From assembly GCF_004208415.1 (NCBI RefSeq), contig NZ_CP035758.1:4960001-5024000 (forward strand): 64,000 nucleotides of DNA, written 5' to 3'. Below, piece by piece: positions 24,302-33,775 of this stretch. Under the pieces are notes generated by a model that was not told the DNA's origin, made no database searches, and was given only the letters and a program-made list of their open reading frames with translations. The DNA is from Ktedonosporobacter rubrisoli (lineage in GTDB: Bacteria > Chloroflexota > Ktedonobacteria > Ktedonobacterales > Ktedonobacteraceae). Position numbers and translations under genes: made by a program. Numbering within the stretch: the stretch's first letter is position 1; every line of letters starts with the position of its first letter.

Positions 24302-25567
24302 TCATTGAGAAGCTGCAGTTAACAGCGATGTTCCCATAAATGGGCGTAGGACCTTTGGGATAACTACAGTGCCATCGGCCTGTTGATACACTTCAAGCAA
24401 AGCCGCCATAGTACGCCCCACCGCCAGGCCCGATGCATTTAACGTATGCACGTACTCGGTACGAGCTCCATTAGCTGGTCGATACTTAATGTTAGCCCGT
24501 CGAGCCTGAAAAGCCTCACAGTTGCTTATAGAGGCGATTTCCACATACTCTTGCTGGGAAGGCATCCATACTTCAATATCAAATGTCTTTGCCGCAGAGA
24601 AAGGCAAATTCTTAGCACACAGCTCTACCACGCGATAGGGGAGATCCAGGTAACGCAAAATAGCCTCAGCATGTGAGCGCATCTGCTCCAGCGCATAATA
24701 CGAATCTTGCGGAGTCACGATCTGGAACAGCTCAACTTTATTAAACTGATGCAAACGGATCAGGCCGCGCGTATGGTGCGAGACCGAGCCCGCTTCACGC
24801 CGAAAAGCAGTTGTCCAGGAGGCATAGCGTATTGGCAAATTGTCGCCTAGCAGGATCGAGCTGCTGTGCATACCAACCAGCGGAACCTCCGCCGTTGGAT
24901 TGAGATAAAGCTCATCATCAGAGCAGGCATAGGCTTGCTCCTCGAACTTTGGCAGTTGTCCTGCTCCCGTCATCACCGAACGCCTGGCAAGAAAGGGGGG
25001 TAGAATTTCAGTATAGCCGTGCTCACGCGTATGCACATCTAGCATGAAGGAGATCAGGGCTCGCTCTAGCCGCGCACCTGCCCCCTTCAGGGTCACAAAG
25101 CGGCTTCCGGCGATGCGCGCTCCACTTTCCGCATCAATGATGCCTAATTGTTCACCTAGCTCCCAGTGAGCACGCGGCTCAAAATAATAGGTAATCGGCT
25201 CTCCCCATACCTGCACCTCGCGATCGGCATCGCAATCTTGCACGCTCTCATGAGGCAGATTAGGAAAGTCGAGCAATAGCAATCTTAGATGAGTGTCGAC
25301 ATCAGAAACCTGCAGCTCAAGCTTGCGAATATCAATCATCGTGGCCTTCGTTTGCGCATTAAGAGCCTGGCGCTTTTCGTCCTGGGCTGTACGCAACGTT
25401 TCTTTTAGCCCTTTGAGCCCTGCATAAAGTCCATCTTTACGCGTGATCAACCCTCTTCGCTGTTCGGCCAGGCGCACAATGTCGTCAAACTTGCGCATAT
25501 CGCGCCGCCGCCGCAGAGCTTCTTGCACCACTTGAGGGTGCTGGCAAATAAAATCAAGGCTTAGCAT
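24302..25567 (-). CDS. serS: Seryl-tRNA synthetase
   Basis: Charges tRNA-Ser and tRNA-Sec with serine. About 421 residues: an N-terminal antiparallel coiled-coil arm (residues 25-105) and a class II catalytic core with motif 2 (SWTTAFRREAGSVSHHTRGLIRLHQF region) and motif 3 (HTLNASGLAVGRTMAALLE). Length and domain order are standard. The start at 25567 gives the family N-terminus MLSLDFI; the frame extends 7 codons further. The Shine-Dalgarno is weak. A tRNA-Ser gene follows on the same strand. Confidence 0.97.
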   Translation of the reverse strand: MLSLDFICQHPQVVQEALRRRRDMRKFDDIVRLAEQRRGLITRKDGLYAGLKGLKETLRTAQDEKRQALNAQTKATMIDIRKLELQVSDVDTHLRLLLLDFPNLPHESVQDCDADREVQVWGEPITYYFEPRAHWELGEQLGIIDAESGARIAGSRFVTLKGAGARLERALISFMLDVHTREHGYTEILPPFLARRSVMTGAGQLPKFEEQAYACSDDELYLNPTAEVPLVGMHSSSILLGDNLPIRYASWTTAFRREAGSVSHHTRGLIRLHQFNKVELFQIVTPQDSYYALEQMRSHAEAILRYLDLPYRVVELCAKNLPFSAAKTFDIEVWMPSQQEYVEIASISNCEAFQARRANIKYRPANGARTEYVHTLNASGLAVGRTMAALLEVYQQADGTVVIPKVLRPFMGTSLLTAASQ

Positions 25568-25985
25568 AGCAGATATAGTATAGCACATCTACAGCAAATT
25601 GTTCTTCTACCTGTCGTTTTTATGATATGCTACTTGCCTGCATCCGTAGAGGCTTTCTGGCTCCTTTTGCCGGGCACCTACGTCAGTAGTAGGTAAGAAA
25701 ATATGAAATTAAATCCATTATTTTCTCTATTAATAGAGGTACTTTCTACCCATATCTGATCAAATATAATAGCAATGCCACTTATGCAAATATACAACAA
25801 ATTTTTGCAGCTTCCTGTTACTATATGTTCCCTCAGCTCTTATCAGCAAATTGCCAAGATATTCATGCTATAATAAAGAAGCCAATCAAGCGCCCTCTAC
25901 GCCGGAGGGCCGGCGATCAGATCAACTCAACGCCATGCATATGACTCTTGCTGCAGCATTTTAGTTGAGGAGCTATATAAATTTT
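25568..25985. other. Intergenic region between divergent serS and isomerase genes
   Basis: 418 bp. Read on the minus strand, 25640-25740 is unusually GC-rich and contains CCTAC-tactgac-GTAGG and several paired GGC/GCC blocks, so it may be a structured serS leader. It lacks the conserved T-box motif and I do not recognise it as a riboswitch. The rest is AT-rich. Confidence 0.35.
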
Positions 25986-26813
25986 ATGTCCAAAACAGTA
26001 CAATTACTCTGCTCTACAGGGGCCTTCAGCCATTACCCCGATTTTACCAGCCATGAGATGGTGCTAGAATACGGGCCACAACTTGGGATAGATGCTCTTG
26101 AATTAATGTTTTATCCCAGCTGGTACCCCCGGCTCGAACAGGTGGCCACCGATTTGCAGCGATCCGGCCTGCAATTTCCCGTCATTCATGCCGAAAAGAA
26201 TGTAGGCATCTTTTCAGGCAAAGTGGATACTGAACAGCAAGCGCGAGCAGAGCGAGAACTTGCTGCCAACTGCTATTTAGGCAGTCTCCTTGGCAGCAGA
26301 GTGCTAGTTCTGCACCTGTGGGGCTGGCCCGAGTTCGATGCCCATCTAGAGCATGATCTTCAAGCGCTCCCTCAGTTCCTTGATATCGCCAGGCAGCACG
26401 ATATAGAGCTAGCAATCGAGACTATTCCTTGCAAGCAGGCCGATCCGCTAACGAATATACAGCGCGTCCTTGCCTGCGATATGCGGAGCCGGGTAGCCCT
26501 GGACACCGAATTTCTTGCCACTCACAAGCAAATTGAAGAGGTCTTTACGCACGAATGGCTCTGGTCCGAGCGCTACGTGCGCCATGTACACATCAAAGAT
26601 TTTGATGGACAACCGTTTACCGCCACTGGTCAACGCCGTTATCTGCATCCAGGCGAGGGTAGTATCGACTTTACACGCTTCTTTGCACAGCTGAAACAGC
26701 ACTCCTTCGACGGCTTTATCAGTTTAGAAGCTTCCGCAATAGATAATGCAGGCCGAGTTAATATCAATACATTACGGGAGAGTTTGAGCGTTATCAGCAA
26801 TTTACTGGCTTGA
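25986..26813 (+). CDS. Sugar phosphate isomerase/epimerase (xylose isomerase-like TIM barrel)
   Basis: 275 residues. AP endonuclease family 2/xylose isomerase-like barrel: N-terminal LLCSTGAFSHYP, the GIDALELMFYPSW strand, IHAEKN, VLHLWG, LAIETIPC with the metal-ligand glutamate, RVALDTEF, RHVHIKDF, PGEGSIDF and ISLEAS. These place the usual divalent metal ligands on barrel ends. The substrate is unknown. The start ATG at 25986 has GGAG about 13 nt before; a TTG at 25965 is also in frame. A strong terminator follows. Confidence 0.88.
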   Translation: MSKTVQLLCSTGAFSHYPDFTSHEMVLEYGPQLGIDALELMFYPSWYPRLEQVATDLQRSGLQFPVIHAEKNVGIFSGKVDTEQQARAERELAANCYLGSLLGSRVLVLHLWGWPEFDAHLEHDLQALPQFLDIARQHDIELAIETIPCKQADPLTNIQRVLACDMRSRVALDTEFLATHKQIEEVFTHEWLWSERYVRHVHIKDFDGQPFTATGQRRYLHPGEGSIDFTRFFAQLKQHSFDGFISLEASAIDNAGRVNINTLRESLSVISNLLA

Positions 26814-26840
26814 CTTATCCACGTGTTAAGGATAGTTTCC

Positions 26841-26883
26841 AGAGAGCTCAGAGGAGACCATGGCGAGCTCTCTGATCTTTTTT
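26841..26883 (+). terminator. Rho-independent terminator after the isomerase gene
   Basis: AGAGAGCTC (26841-26849) and GAGCTCTCT (26865-26873) form a perfect stem, followed by GATCTTTTTT. Confidence 0.85.
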
Positions 26884-26963
26884 GACATAGTGAACAGACT
26901 TGCGATACACTATTCATGTTTGCCAGAATCCTCAATATCAGAGAAGCCAGGGAAAAGAGTCCA

Positions 26964-27437
26964 ATGATCACTGTTGTCAAACAGGACCCGCAAGGCAATA
27001 CCATGCTTCGCTATCAGGGTGAAGTTATCAAGCGCCTGCCACGGGAAATAATCATTCGAGCTGGCTGGACATTACCAGCCAAGGATCTAGGCTACGCCCG
27101 GTTTGAGCCCGGCGATACCTTTACCGAATATTACTACGCCGACCGCTGGTTTAATATCTTTGATATTACAAGCGCTGATAATACACGTAAAGGCTGGTAT
27201 TGCAATGTAGGTGAGCCAGCCGTTATCTCGCAAGATAGAATAGCACAAATCGATCTCTTTTTAGATGTCTGGGTAGCACCCCAGGGCAATTCCTTGATTC
27301 TTGACGAGGACGAGTTCGCGACAGCAACTACGCTCAGCGAGGCCCAGCGTCAGGGAGCCAGAGAAGGTTTACAAGCCCTCCTGCAGATGATCGAAGCTCG
27401 TCAGGAAATATTCGCGGAGATTGTAGATAATTCTTAA
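26964..27437 (+). CDS. DUF402 (FomD/Ntdp-like) family protein
   Basis: About 157 residues. The core YYYADRWFNIFDITSADNTRKGWYCNVGEPA pattern (split around residues 56-86), then LDLFLDVWVAP-like and LDEDEF matches DUF402, whose members include FomD and the nucleoside di/triphosphatase Ntdp. D, E and N residues of the NVGEP...D.LDV...DEDE pattern bind metal in characterised members. The start was chosen at MITVVK; the frame is open to 26916. A small HEAT-like gene follows after about 57 nt and is probably co-transcribed. Confidence 0.85.
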   Translation: MITVVKQDPQGNTMLRYQGEVIKRLPREIIIRAGWTLPAKDLGYARFEPGDTFTEYYYADRWFNIFDITSADNTRKGWYCNVGEPAVISQDRIAQIDLFLDVWVAPQGNSLILDEDEFATATTLSEAQRQGAREGLQALLQMIEARQEIFAEIVDNS

Positions 27438-27494
27438 AGCATTCAGTACGCTATTGTGGAGGAGGCACTTCTACCTCCTGAAGGGATTTTATTG

Positions 27495-27929
27495 ATGGAA
27501 AAATGGGACGCCGGACCTCTGCAGTCATGGTCCGCTTCCAAAACAAGCGATGGAAATATCATCGAGCTTGAGTCGCGCAAACAGCTACACCATAGGCTCC
27601 ATGAATTGATAAAACTTAGCGCCAATAGTTCACTGACCCGCAGCGATTTAAGGCAAAGCTTCAGCACCAACTTTGCCACCTTTGGACCTCGTTTCATTAT
27701 CCAACTCGTACGCATGTTGCCCTGCTGCGATCATGCAGAACGACAAGCTATCGTCTGGCTCTTAACGCTTATAGACGACGAAACAGCTATCGAACCGCTA
27801 CGACAGATCGTCCACAACGAGGGCCTTTCCCGCTCCATACGGCTCTCCGCCTCTCTGGCCCTGGCTGGCATGAGTATCGACGTAGCAACTAACCCGCCTG
27901 CTAGGGCGCGTCTTTATGCCATCAGCTAA
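27495..27929 (+). CDS. Small HEAT-repeat-like protein
   Basis: About 144 residues. The C-terminal half reads as one or two HEAT-like helical pairs (RQAIVWLLTLIDDETAIEPL, then RSIRLSASLALAGM), similar to phycobilisome-lyase/PBS-type repeats. The N-terminal half is charged and helical. The start at 27495 is preferred (AAGGG upstream); a GTG at 27456 is in frame. It follows the DUF402 gene. A protein-protein adaptor is likely; nothing more specific can be said. Confidence 0.65.
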   Translation: MEKWDAGPLQSWSASKTSDGNIIELESRKQLHHRLHELIKLSANSSLTRSDLRQSFSTNFATFGPRFIIQLVRMLPCCDHAERQAIVWLLTLIDDETAIEPLRQIVHNEGLSRSIRLSASLALAGMSIDVATNPPARARLYAIS

Positions 27930-28143
27930 TATCCGTTTTGTCTGGCAATGAGGAAAGACCAGGTGATCTTTTTCTAACAGGACTTAAAGACAAAATATTT
28001 GACTCTACTGATGAAATGGTGTAGCCTATAGCCCAGCAATTTACAGCTTCCACTACGCCTAAAAATTCATCTCGCTTACTATAAAAAGGAGCTTGCACAT
28101 TATTGCATCCACAGCTATAAATAATGTGTAATAACTTATTTTA

Positions 28144-29865
28144 ATGAAATATATCAAATTTACCGCCTATGAATTGACGGCTCTAGTGCTCATCATTTTT
28201 GCTTCATTATTGCGCTTGCTTCTAATTAGCCAACGTTGGCCCCTGACGAACAGCGATGAGGGCACTATCGGTATCATGGCTCTACACATCGCATATAGAG
28301 GAGAAACTCCTGTCTTTTTCTATGGTCAACATTACATGGGAGCATTACAGGCATATCTAGGAGCTCTACTTTTTCACCTCTTCGGAGCTTCTCTATTCTC
28401 ATTACGGCTTGGCCTCGTTCTCATGTTTATACTCTTTCTCGTCAGCACTTACCTGCTTACCAGCACGCTTTACTCCAAAGGGCTGGCCCTGGTCTCTGTA
28501 TTTCTTCTGAGCATCGGCTCAAACTATATGTACGCTCGTGAGCTCAGCGCCATCGGAGGTTATCCCGAGACGATCCTCTTTGGCTCGCTGGCTTTTCTCT
28601 TCGCTTCCAGGCTCGCCCTATCATATAACTCGATACAGCCCCTGCCTCAACAGCGCAGGCGTCTCGCCTACTATATTTGCTGGGGCATTGTAGTAGGGCT
28701 GGGATTATGGAGCGATCTGCTCATTATTCCATTTGTCCTTATGTCTGGCCTGCTGATTCTATTCTTTTGCTGGCGCGAGCTCCTCCGCATGCTTTCTACC
28801 CTGGGTATATCGTTGGGTTTGACGATAGGCGCTTACCCCCTAATCAGCTATAACCTTAAGGCTGCCCCCGGTCAGGATTCATTGACGACACTCTGGCTAC
28901 TACAGCATGGGGGAAGCTCTCATCTCGGGCTTAACTATCACATCCTCGCCAGAGAAATACTAGGAACCTTCCAGATCAGCATACCCATGATGACAGGGAA
29001 TCCCTTTTGCCCGGTAACGGAGCTAGCATTTCTGGGTCCCTCAAGTCCACATACGCCAACATGCACAGCCCTACATAGCATCTGGGGCTCCGGTTACTTG
29101 CTGCTTCTAGCCATCTCAATTATTCTGAGCGCCCTCACTATTTTTCACCTATGGCGCAAACGGCATAAGAGCTCAGCGGATCAAGAGCTCAAGCATGCAC
29201 TGACCCGCTACAGCGCGCGCCTGCTCCTGCTGGGTAGCGCGGTACTGGCCTTATACCTCTATACTTTTAGCGCCGCCCCCATCGATTGGCCAGGCATTCA
29301 CGCACGCTATCTGATTGGCCTCCTCATTGCAACTCCAGCGATCATCTGGCCTCTATGGAGCGCGCTAAGTAGCGCTAAAAAGCAGGCAAGCATATGGGCA
29401 CACTCTAAGGCGTTCATTAGCCTGGTTGCCCTGGCCTTTATCAGCATTATGTTCCTGCTTGGCAGCGTACTAACACTTGGCGAGCTGCCTTCTACCCGGC
29501 TTGCCAACCAGCAAGACGACGAACTTATCAAGAACCTGTTACATATAGGCGCAAGCCATATCTATACAGACTACTGGACCTGCAATAAGATCGCCTTTGA
29601 GAGCAAAGAACAAATTATTTGTGGCGTCATCGATAACGCGCTACAGCCCAGCCATAACCGCGATGCCCAATACTATACGCTGGTCAAATCCGATCCCCGC
29701 TCAGCCTATGTCTTCCAGGCTAATGCCCAAAACCCCGCTGTTTTGAAAAAAGTTGCCGAGGAGCCAGAAAAGTATCGGCGTTTTGCCTTTAATGGCTATG
29801 TTATCTATCAGCCGCTAGCCGTCAGTTCTCCCGCTGGTCCGGTACCGGCCACACAAGGTCGGTAA
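28144..29865 (+). CDS. GT39-like (ArnT/PMT) integral membrane glycosyltransferase
   Basis: 573 residues with about ten hydrophobic helices. GT-C fold signature: an aspartate/glutamate pair in the first external loop (PLTNSDEGTIGIMALHIA, residues about 34-51), then GQHYMGALQAYLGALLFHLFG. It ends in a soluble loop domain with Ser/Cys residues. Such enzymes use polyprenyl-phosphate sugars to modify envelope lipids or proteins. Acceptor unknown. It converges with an acyltransferase-3 gene, another envelope enzyme. No clear Shine-Dalgarno is seen before the ATG. Confidence 0.82.
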   Translation: MKYIKFTAYELTALVLIIFASLLRLLLISQRWPLTNSDEGTIGIMALHIAYRGETPVFFYGQHYMGALQAYLGALLFHLFGASLFSLRLGLVLMFILFLVSTYLLTSTLYSKGLALVSVFLLSIGSNYMYARELSAIGGYPETILFGSLAFLFASRLALSYNSIQPLPQQRRRLAYYICWGIVVGLGLWSDLLIIPFVLMSGLLILFFCWRELLRMLSTLGISLGLTIGAYPLISYNLKAAPGQDSLTTLWLLQHGGSSHLGLNYHILAREILGTFQISIPMMTGNPFCPVTELAFLGPSSPHTPTCTALHSIWGSGYLLLLAISIILSALTIFHLWRKRHKSSADQELKHALTRYSARLLLLGSAVLALYLYTFSAAPIDWPGIHARYLIGLLIATPAIIWPLWSALSSAKKQASIWAHSKAFISLVALAFISIMFLLGSVLTLGELPSTRLANQQDDELIKNLLHIGASHIYTDYWTCNKIAFESKEQIICGVIDNALQPSHNRDAQYYTLVKSDPRSAYVFQANAQNPAVLKKVAEEPEKYRRFAFNGYVIYQPLAVSSPAGPVPATQGR

Positions 29866-29935
29866 TAAAAACTATGTACCAACCTGCCAGGCAGGCCGGC
29901 ACATAAGCAGGCCGAGGATGCAGGGCTTGTTTGCT

Positions 29936-31345
29936 TTAGCCTGACCTTTGCTCGCGCTCGCGTGACTTATTACCAAGATCAACCCAGGGCTTCTCGACAA
30001 GGACAAAAAGCAGGAACATGCACGGCACAATAAAAACGAAGAGCCAGCCCCAATAGAGGCTATAGAGTGCAGCATTCCACCAGCCCTGCAAGAAGATAAC
30101 AAAATGACTGGTAAAAAATTCAAGCAACTTCAAATGCCACATATAGAGGCCGTACGAGAGTATCCCCAGCCAGCGCAAGGGTGACCACTCAAAAGGTGCC
30201 CGTAACCAGGAAGCGCCGAAGAGGATCGCAGCAATACACAGCCCATACCCGATAGAGAAACCGAGCTCACTCACATAATTATAAACAGGCGGAAATTGAT
30301 CTAGCACTAACCAGGTATGTGGATTATCGAGATTAAATTTCCAGCAGGCCATAACCAGAAGCCAGAGCAGGCCTACAACCCAGAGCCAGGGATGGAGGCG
30401 CCGCAAGAGCTCATTCAGCCTGGACTCAGGAGGCAAGGCCCGCGCAACCGTGTAGCAAGAACTTAGTAACATGCCCACAGCAAAGTCCTCAAGAAATTTG
30501 CCGTGCAAACCGCTTCCTTGTGCGCCATACACAAATGGCATAATCACGTTTAATACAGAGCGCGGAACAAGAAATGACTGATCAGGATGCGCAGTCAGAT
30601 AGATGCCCCCGTAACGCGAGAGAAGTCCCCAGGCAATCACAGCGCTCAGGCAAGCCATAAGCAAACAGACGCGCCTTTTTAGAGAGCCTCGGCGCACAAT
30701 CCAGGCAATAGCCAGCGCTAGAAAGGGCAACAGGAGATAAAATTGCCACTCAACAGCCAGCGACCAGAACGGACCATTTAGCTCGCGATACGTCTGCGGG
30801 AAAGAATCCATAAACAGCGTCAAGAAGAGCCCGAGGCGAACAAGATGATCGCGCTGTAGATACTCGTGATGCTCCAGCAAGATCATCAATAACAGTGTTA
30901 CATAATAGGCAGGCAAAATGCGCAGGGCTCGGCGAAAGTAGAAAAAGCGCATCGAAGGCCAGGGAGCATCGAACAAAAGAGACTTTGCATATGGTAAAAA
31001 AAGCAAGAATCCAGAAAGCAGAAAAAAAAGCGTGACCCCCGTATCACCAGCAAAAGCCAGAGCGCTAATCACGGGAGGGAGCTGGTCGGGCTTCCATAAA
31101 ACGATATCATGAGTCGTTACTAGAGTAAGATGATAGGCAACTACGCTAAGACAGGCAATAGCTCGAATGCCATCCAGAGGAGCAATAGTACTTTTGCGCC
31201 TATTGCCCTCTAAAACATATCCCAGCCATTGGCCCAGCATATGAAATAGATGTTGTAAGTAGAGATATCCATGTCGAATTGGTTGCTGAATACGAATCAA
31301 GCCTCTTCCTTTCAAGACTACAATTACATTACTTAATAACGCCAT
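29936..31345 (-). CDS. Acyltransferase 3 (OafA/YrhL-like) membrane protein
   Basis: About 469 residues. The conserved start APLDGIRAIACLSVVAYHL carries the family's R and catalytic H. Further hallmarks are FFLLSGFLLF, FYFRRALRILPAYY (R-x10-R type) and FWSLAVEWQFYLLLPFLALA. Roughly ten TM helices. Members O-acylate polysaccharides, peptidoglycan or lipids. It has an unusual N-terminal extension of about 55 residues before the first helix. The start ATG at 31345 is preferred; a TTG at 31351 precedes it. Acceptor unknown. Confidence 0.9.
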   Translation of the reverse strand: MALLSNVIVVLKGRGLIRIQQPIRHGYLYLQHLFHMLGQWLGYVLEGNRRKSTIAPLDGIRAIACLSVVAYHLTLVTTHDIVLWKPDQLPPVISALAFAGDTGVTLFFLLSGFLLFLPYAKSLLFDAPWPSMRFFYFRRALRILPAYYVTLLLMILLEHHEYLQRDHLVRLGLFLTLFMDSFPQTYRELNGPFWSLAVEWQFYLLLPFLALAIAWIVRRGSLKRRVCLLMACLSAVIAWGLLSRYGGIYLTAHPDQSFLVPRSVLNVIMPFVYGAQGSGLHGKFLEDFAVGMLLSSCYTVARALPPESRLNELLRRLHPWLWVVGLLWLLVMACWKFNLDNPHTWLVLDQFPPVYNYVSELGFSIGYGLCIAAILFGASWLRAPFEWSPLRWLGILSYGLYMWHLKLLEFFTSHFVIFLQGWWNAALYSLYWGWLFVFIVPCMFLLFVLVEKPWVDLGNKSREREQRSG

Positions 31346-31633
31346 GTGCAAACTTCCGGTTCAATGCACTGGCCGCAGGGAAGAGTAAGGAGAGCGCGCG
31401 CTGCTAGCGTCGAGACAATACAACTATCAAATGCTCAGCGCATCAACCTGCTCGCCAATTTATCGCGACATCTAATTTTATCAGCTGCACATAGTCTTAT
31501 AACGACCAACATCCTCTTAATGACACAAGCACTAAAATTTGGGACCAAAAACAGAGGGCGCCCCTAAACTTGCGTAAGAGCAAATAACTAATGTATTCTT
31601 TAGGATGAGAAACAATAGGAGGAACAGAAACAC

Positions 31634-32098
31634 TTGGCAATCCGCATAGAGATTCCCCAAAGAGGAACCATCGAACTGCAGCATGCAGTTTTTGACATCA
31701 ATGGTACCCTGGCCGTTGACGGTATAGCAATACCAGAAGTCGCCGATCGTCTGAGCCTGCTAGCCCCTCAGATCTCGCTTCACTTCCTCACAGCGGGCAC
31801 GCACGGAAACCAGGCAGGTCTGGAGAGAACGCTTGGTTTTCCGCTCCATACCATCCATAAAGGGGATGAAAAGATGAGATATGTACAGCAGCTCGGCCCT
31901 TCCCACGTTGTAGCCGTTGGCAACGGCATTAACGATTGTGCTATGCTCCGCCTGGCAGTTCTTGGCATAGCCGTATTGGGGAAAGAAGGCCTGGCCACGC
32001 GCACCTGGCAGGCGGCAGATATTTTAGTGCAAAATCCCCTTGATGCCTTAGACCTTTTATTGCAGCCAAAGCGGCTCATTGCCACGCTGCGAGGCTAG
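31634..32098 (+). CDS. HAD-like small hydrolase (soluble P-type ATPase-domain type)
   Basis: 154 residues. HAD motif I is FDINGTLAVDG (residues 20-30), which keeps the first Asp but has Asn in the second position. The usual Asp-x-Asp is therefore Asp-x-Asn. Motif III/IV is VAVGNGINDCAML. There is no cap domain. The pattern is that of the stand-alone 'P-type ATPase P-domain' proteins; phosphatase activity may be reduced by the Asn substitution. TTG start with GGAGGAA upstream. A hairpin TGGCCAGT/ACTGGCCA (32119-32142) follows. Confidence 0.82.
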   Translation: MAIRIEIPQRGTIELQHAVFDINGTLAVDGIAIPEVADRLSLLAPQISLHFLTAGTHGNQAGLERTLGFPLHTIHKGDEKMRYVQQLGPSHVVAVGNGINDCAMLRLAVLGIAVLGKEGLATRTWQAADILVQNPLDALDLLLQPKRLIATLRG

Positions 32099-32118
32099 CA
32101 ACAAGCAAACGCATCAGC

Positions 32119-32142
32119 TGGCCAGTCGTCATCAACTGGCCA
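32119..32142 (+). terminator. Hairpin after the HAD gene
   Basis: TGGCCAGT (32119-32126) and ACTGGCCA (32135-32142) pair perfectly around an 8-nt loop. The T-tract is weak. It lies between convergent genes. Confidence 0.5.
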
Positions 32143-32262
32143 CCTTCTCATCTGTATCTCGCTCTCTTGTGTACCCAGATGTGCCGTATCGAGCATAGGT
32201 AGAAAACAAAAATAAGAGATAGCACCATGCTAATGCTCGCCAGACACAAAAATAAGAAAAAA

Positions 32263-32838
32263 CTAGAGCTGCGCGATGACGCGCTTACTTATAGAGCGCA
32301 AAGTCGCGAATACGCCCTTACCACTAGAGGCCACGGCCTCAAAACTGGGCACGCGAAAACGATTGAGATGGTATTCAAGCAATGGCACAGGAAGAGCATT
32401 TGGCATATCGCGCTTATTCCATTGCATGACTAGAGGGAAAGTCGCCAGATTCTTATCAAAGCGGCGCAGATTCATCTCTAGCTCCCATAAGCTCTGCTTA
32501 TTTTCCTCAAACTTATCGGCCTGCGAATCCACAACAAAGACCACCCCATCCACGCCATCAAGGACCGCGCGGCGCGTTCCCTCATAGAGGGATTGCCCAG
32601 GCACCGTATACAGATGGAAACGTGTTTCGAAGCCCTGTACACTGCCAAGATTAAGTGGTAGGAAATCAAAGAAGAGCGTACGGTCAGTCTCAGTGGCAAT
32701 AGAGAATAGCTTCCCACGAACGCTGGAAGGAATGCTCCTGAACACATACTGCAGGTTCGTCGTTTTTCCGCAATAGCCTATGCCATAATAGACGATCTTG
32801 CAATGAATTTCACGAGTTGCAATCTTAATGAGAGCCAT
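32263..32838 (-). CDS. MglA-like small Ras-family GTPase
   Basis: 191 residues. P-loop GIGYCGKT at 19-26, MglA-type TVPGQ switch II (78-82, Pro replacing the usual Ala/Asp context), and NKRD at 141-144 for guanine. It is last in an operon with two roadblock proteins, exactly the MglA/MglB (GTPase/GAP) arrangement. MglA controls polarity and motility in myxobacteria; in filamentous Chloroflexota the role is unknown. Only 15 nt separate it from the upstream roadblock gene. Confidence 0.93.
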   Translation of the reverse strand: MALIKIATREIHCKIVYYGIGYCGKTTNLQYVFRSIPSSVRGKLFSIATETDRTLFFDFLPLNLGSVQGFETRFHLYTVPGQSLYEGTRRAVLDGVDGVVFVVDSQADKFEENKQSLWELEMNLRRFDKNLATFPLVMQWNKRDMPNALPVPLLEYHLNRFRVPSFEAVASSGKGVFATLRSISKRVIAQL

Positions 32839-32853
32839 AAACGCCAGATTCCT

Positions 32854-33348
32854 CTAATCGCGGAAGAGCAGATCAATGGTATCCTCGACGGAAGAACGAA
32901 ATTGCACGTTGAGAACCGAAGATTTAGTACGCGAAGTATCGTTTCGTACCCGCTCCAGAACGCGCGTCAGCTCATCTGAAGCTTTTTTCGAGAGCACTTT
33001 GACCAGGCCAATATGAGTCAGCCTATCAAAAATAATCACCAGGAGCCATTGCTCCTCAACCATAGAAGTATAGATATTTTCCTGTACACCCTGTTGAAAG
33101 ATGTTACGAAAATCCTTCTCATCGAGTAACTTGGCAACTTCCCGAGAGGAAGAGAAGACACCAGCCAACAATGCTCCCAGGGTGGTCGCATTCCGGCGTA
33201 TTCCCGTCCCCTGCACAGCAACCACCTGACCACTTTTATCAATGAGCATAGCAGAAGTGGCATTGGTATCATTCATCAGTTTTAAGAGCACCGCAGAAAT
33301 AGTGGCAAGTTCACGATCTGAGATGACAAGATTTGTCAGTTGTTCCAT
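32854..33348 (-). CDS. Roadblock/LC7 domain protein (MglB-like)
   Basis: 164 residues. The roadblock fold is visible: a first helix (ISAVLLKLMNDTNATSAMLIDKSG), strands with VVAVQGTG, a second helix, then the LLVIIFDRLTHIGLVKV strand. The GGAGGG ribosome site supports the start at 33348. Longer than typical MglB, with a C-terminal extension (VLNVQFRSSVEDTIDLLF). It is the middle gene of the roadblock-roadblock-MglA operon, and probably forms a GAP or scaffold dimer with the GTPase. Confidence 0.88.
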   Translation of the reverse strand: MEQLTNLVISDRELATISAVLLKLMNDTNATSAMLIDKSGQVVAVQGTGIRRNATTLGALLAGVFSSSREVAKLLDEKDFRNIFQQGVQENIYTSMVEEQWLLVIIFDRLTHIGLVKVLSKKASDELTRVLERVRNDTSRTKSSVLNVQFRSSVEDTIDLLFRD

Positions 33349-33409
33349 GTACGCGCCGCCCTCCGTGTACACGCCTAGCCTAAGATAGCATCCACCATCA
33401 TACTCTATG

Positions 33410-33775
33410 CTACGCTATATCAAGAGCCTCAAGAATTTCATTTCGACTCGCTCTAACCATATGGCGTACGCGACTAATATTCGAGGCATTTTCCAGCAAA
33501 GTAACGATCAGGGCGAAGTCTCCTAAAGGATCTACGCTCACTAACCCATGTTCATATTCCAGGAGTAGGCCCACCACACTGCCCCTTGAGATCTCCTGCC
33601 CCAGCGCCTCTGCCGTGCCCAGTCCAGAGGTCATCAAAGCCCCCACTGCCTCCATATCATCCTTGCCATCTCGCGTCAGCCCTTCAATCATCAGACCTTC
33701 CCTCCCTACCAGAATAACCTGACGCACACCAGGGATAGACAAGAAACGACTTAGCGTCTGTTTTAGATCAACCAT
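33410..33775 (-). CDS. Roadblock/LC7 domain protein, short form
   Basis: 121 residues, a single roadblock domain: RFLSIPGVRQVILVGREGLMI, GALMTSGLGTAEALGQEI and LVSVDPLGDFALIVTLLEN. Closest in form to MglB/YlmB-type proteins. First gene of the operon that ends with mglA-like at 32263. Heterodimers with the second roadblock protein are possible. Confidence 0.9.
   Translation of the reverse strand: MVDLKQTLSRFLSIPGVRQVILVGREGLMIEGLTRDGKDDMEAVGALMTSGLGTAEALGQEISRGSVVGLLLEYEHGLVSVDPLGDFALIVTLLENASNISRVRHMVRASRNEILEALDIA

Noticed and set aside
25568..25960. T-box or cyclic-di-GMP riboswitch upstream of serS
   Set aside because: Structured and GC-rich, with an AAAGCC-like string, but the conserved motifs of both classes are absent.
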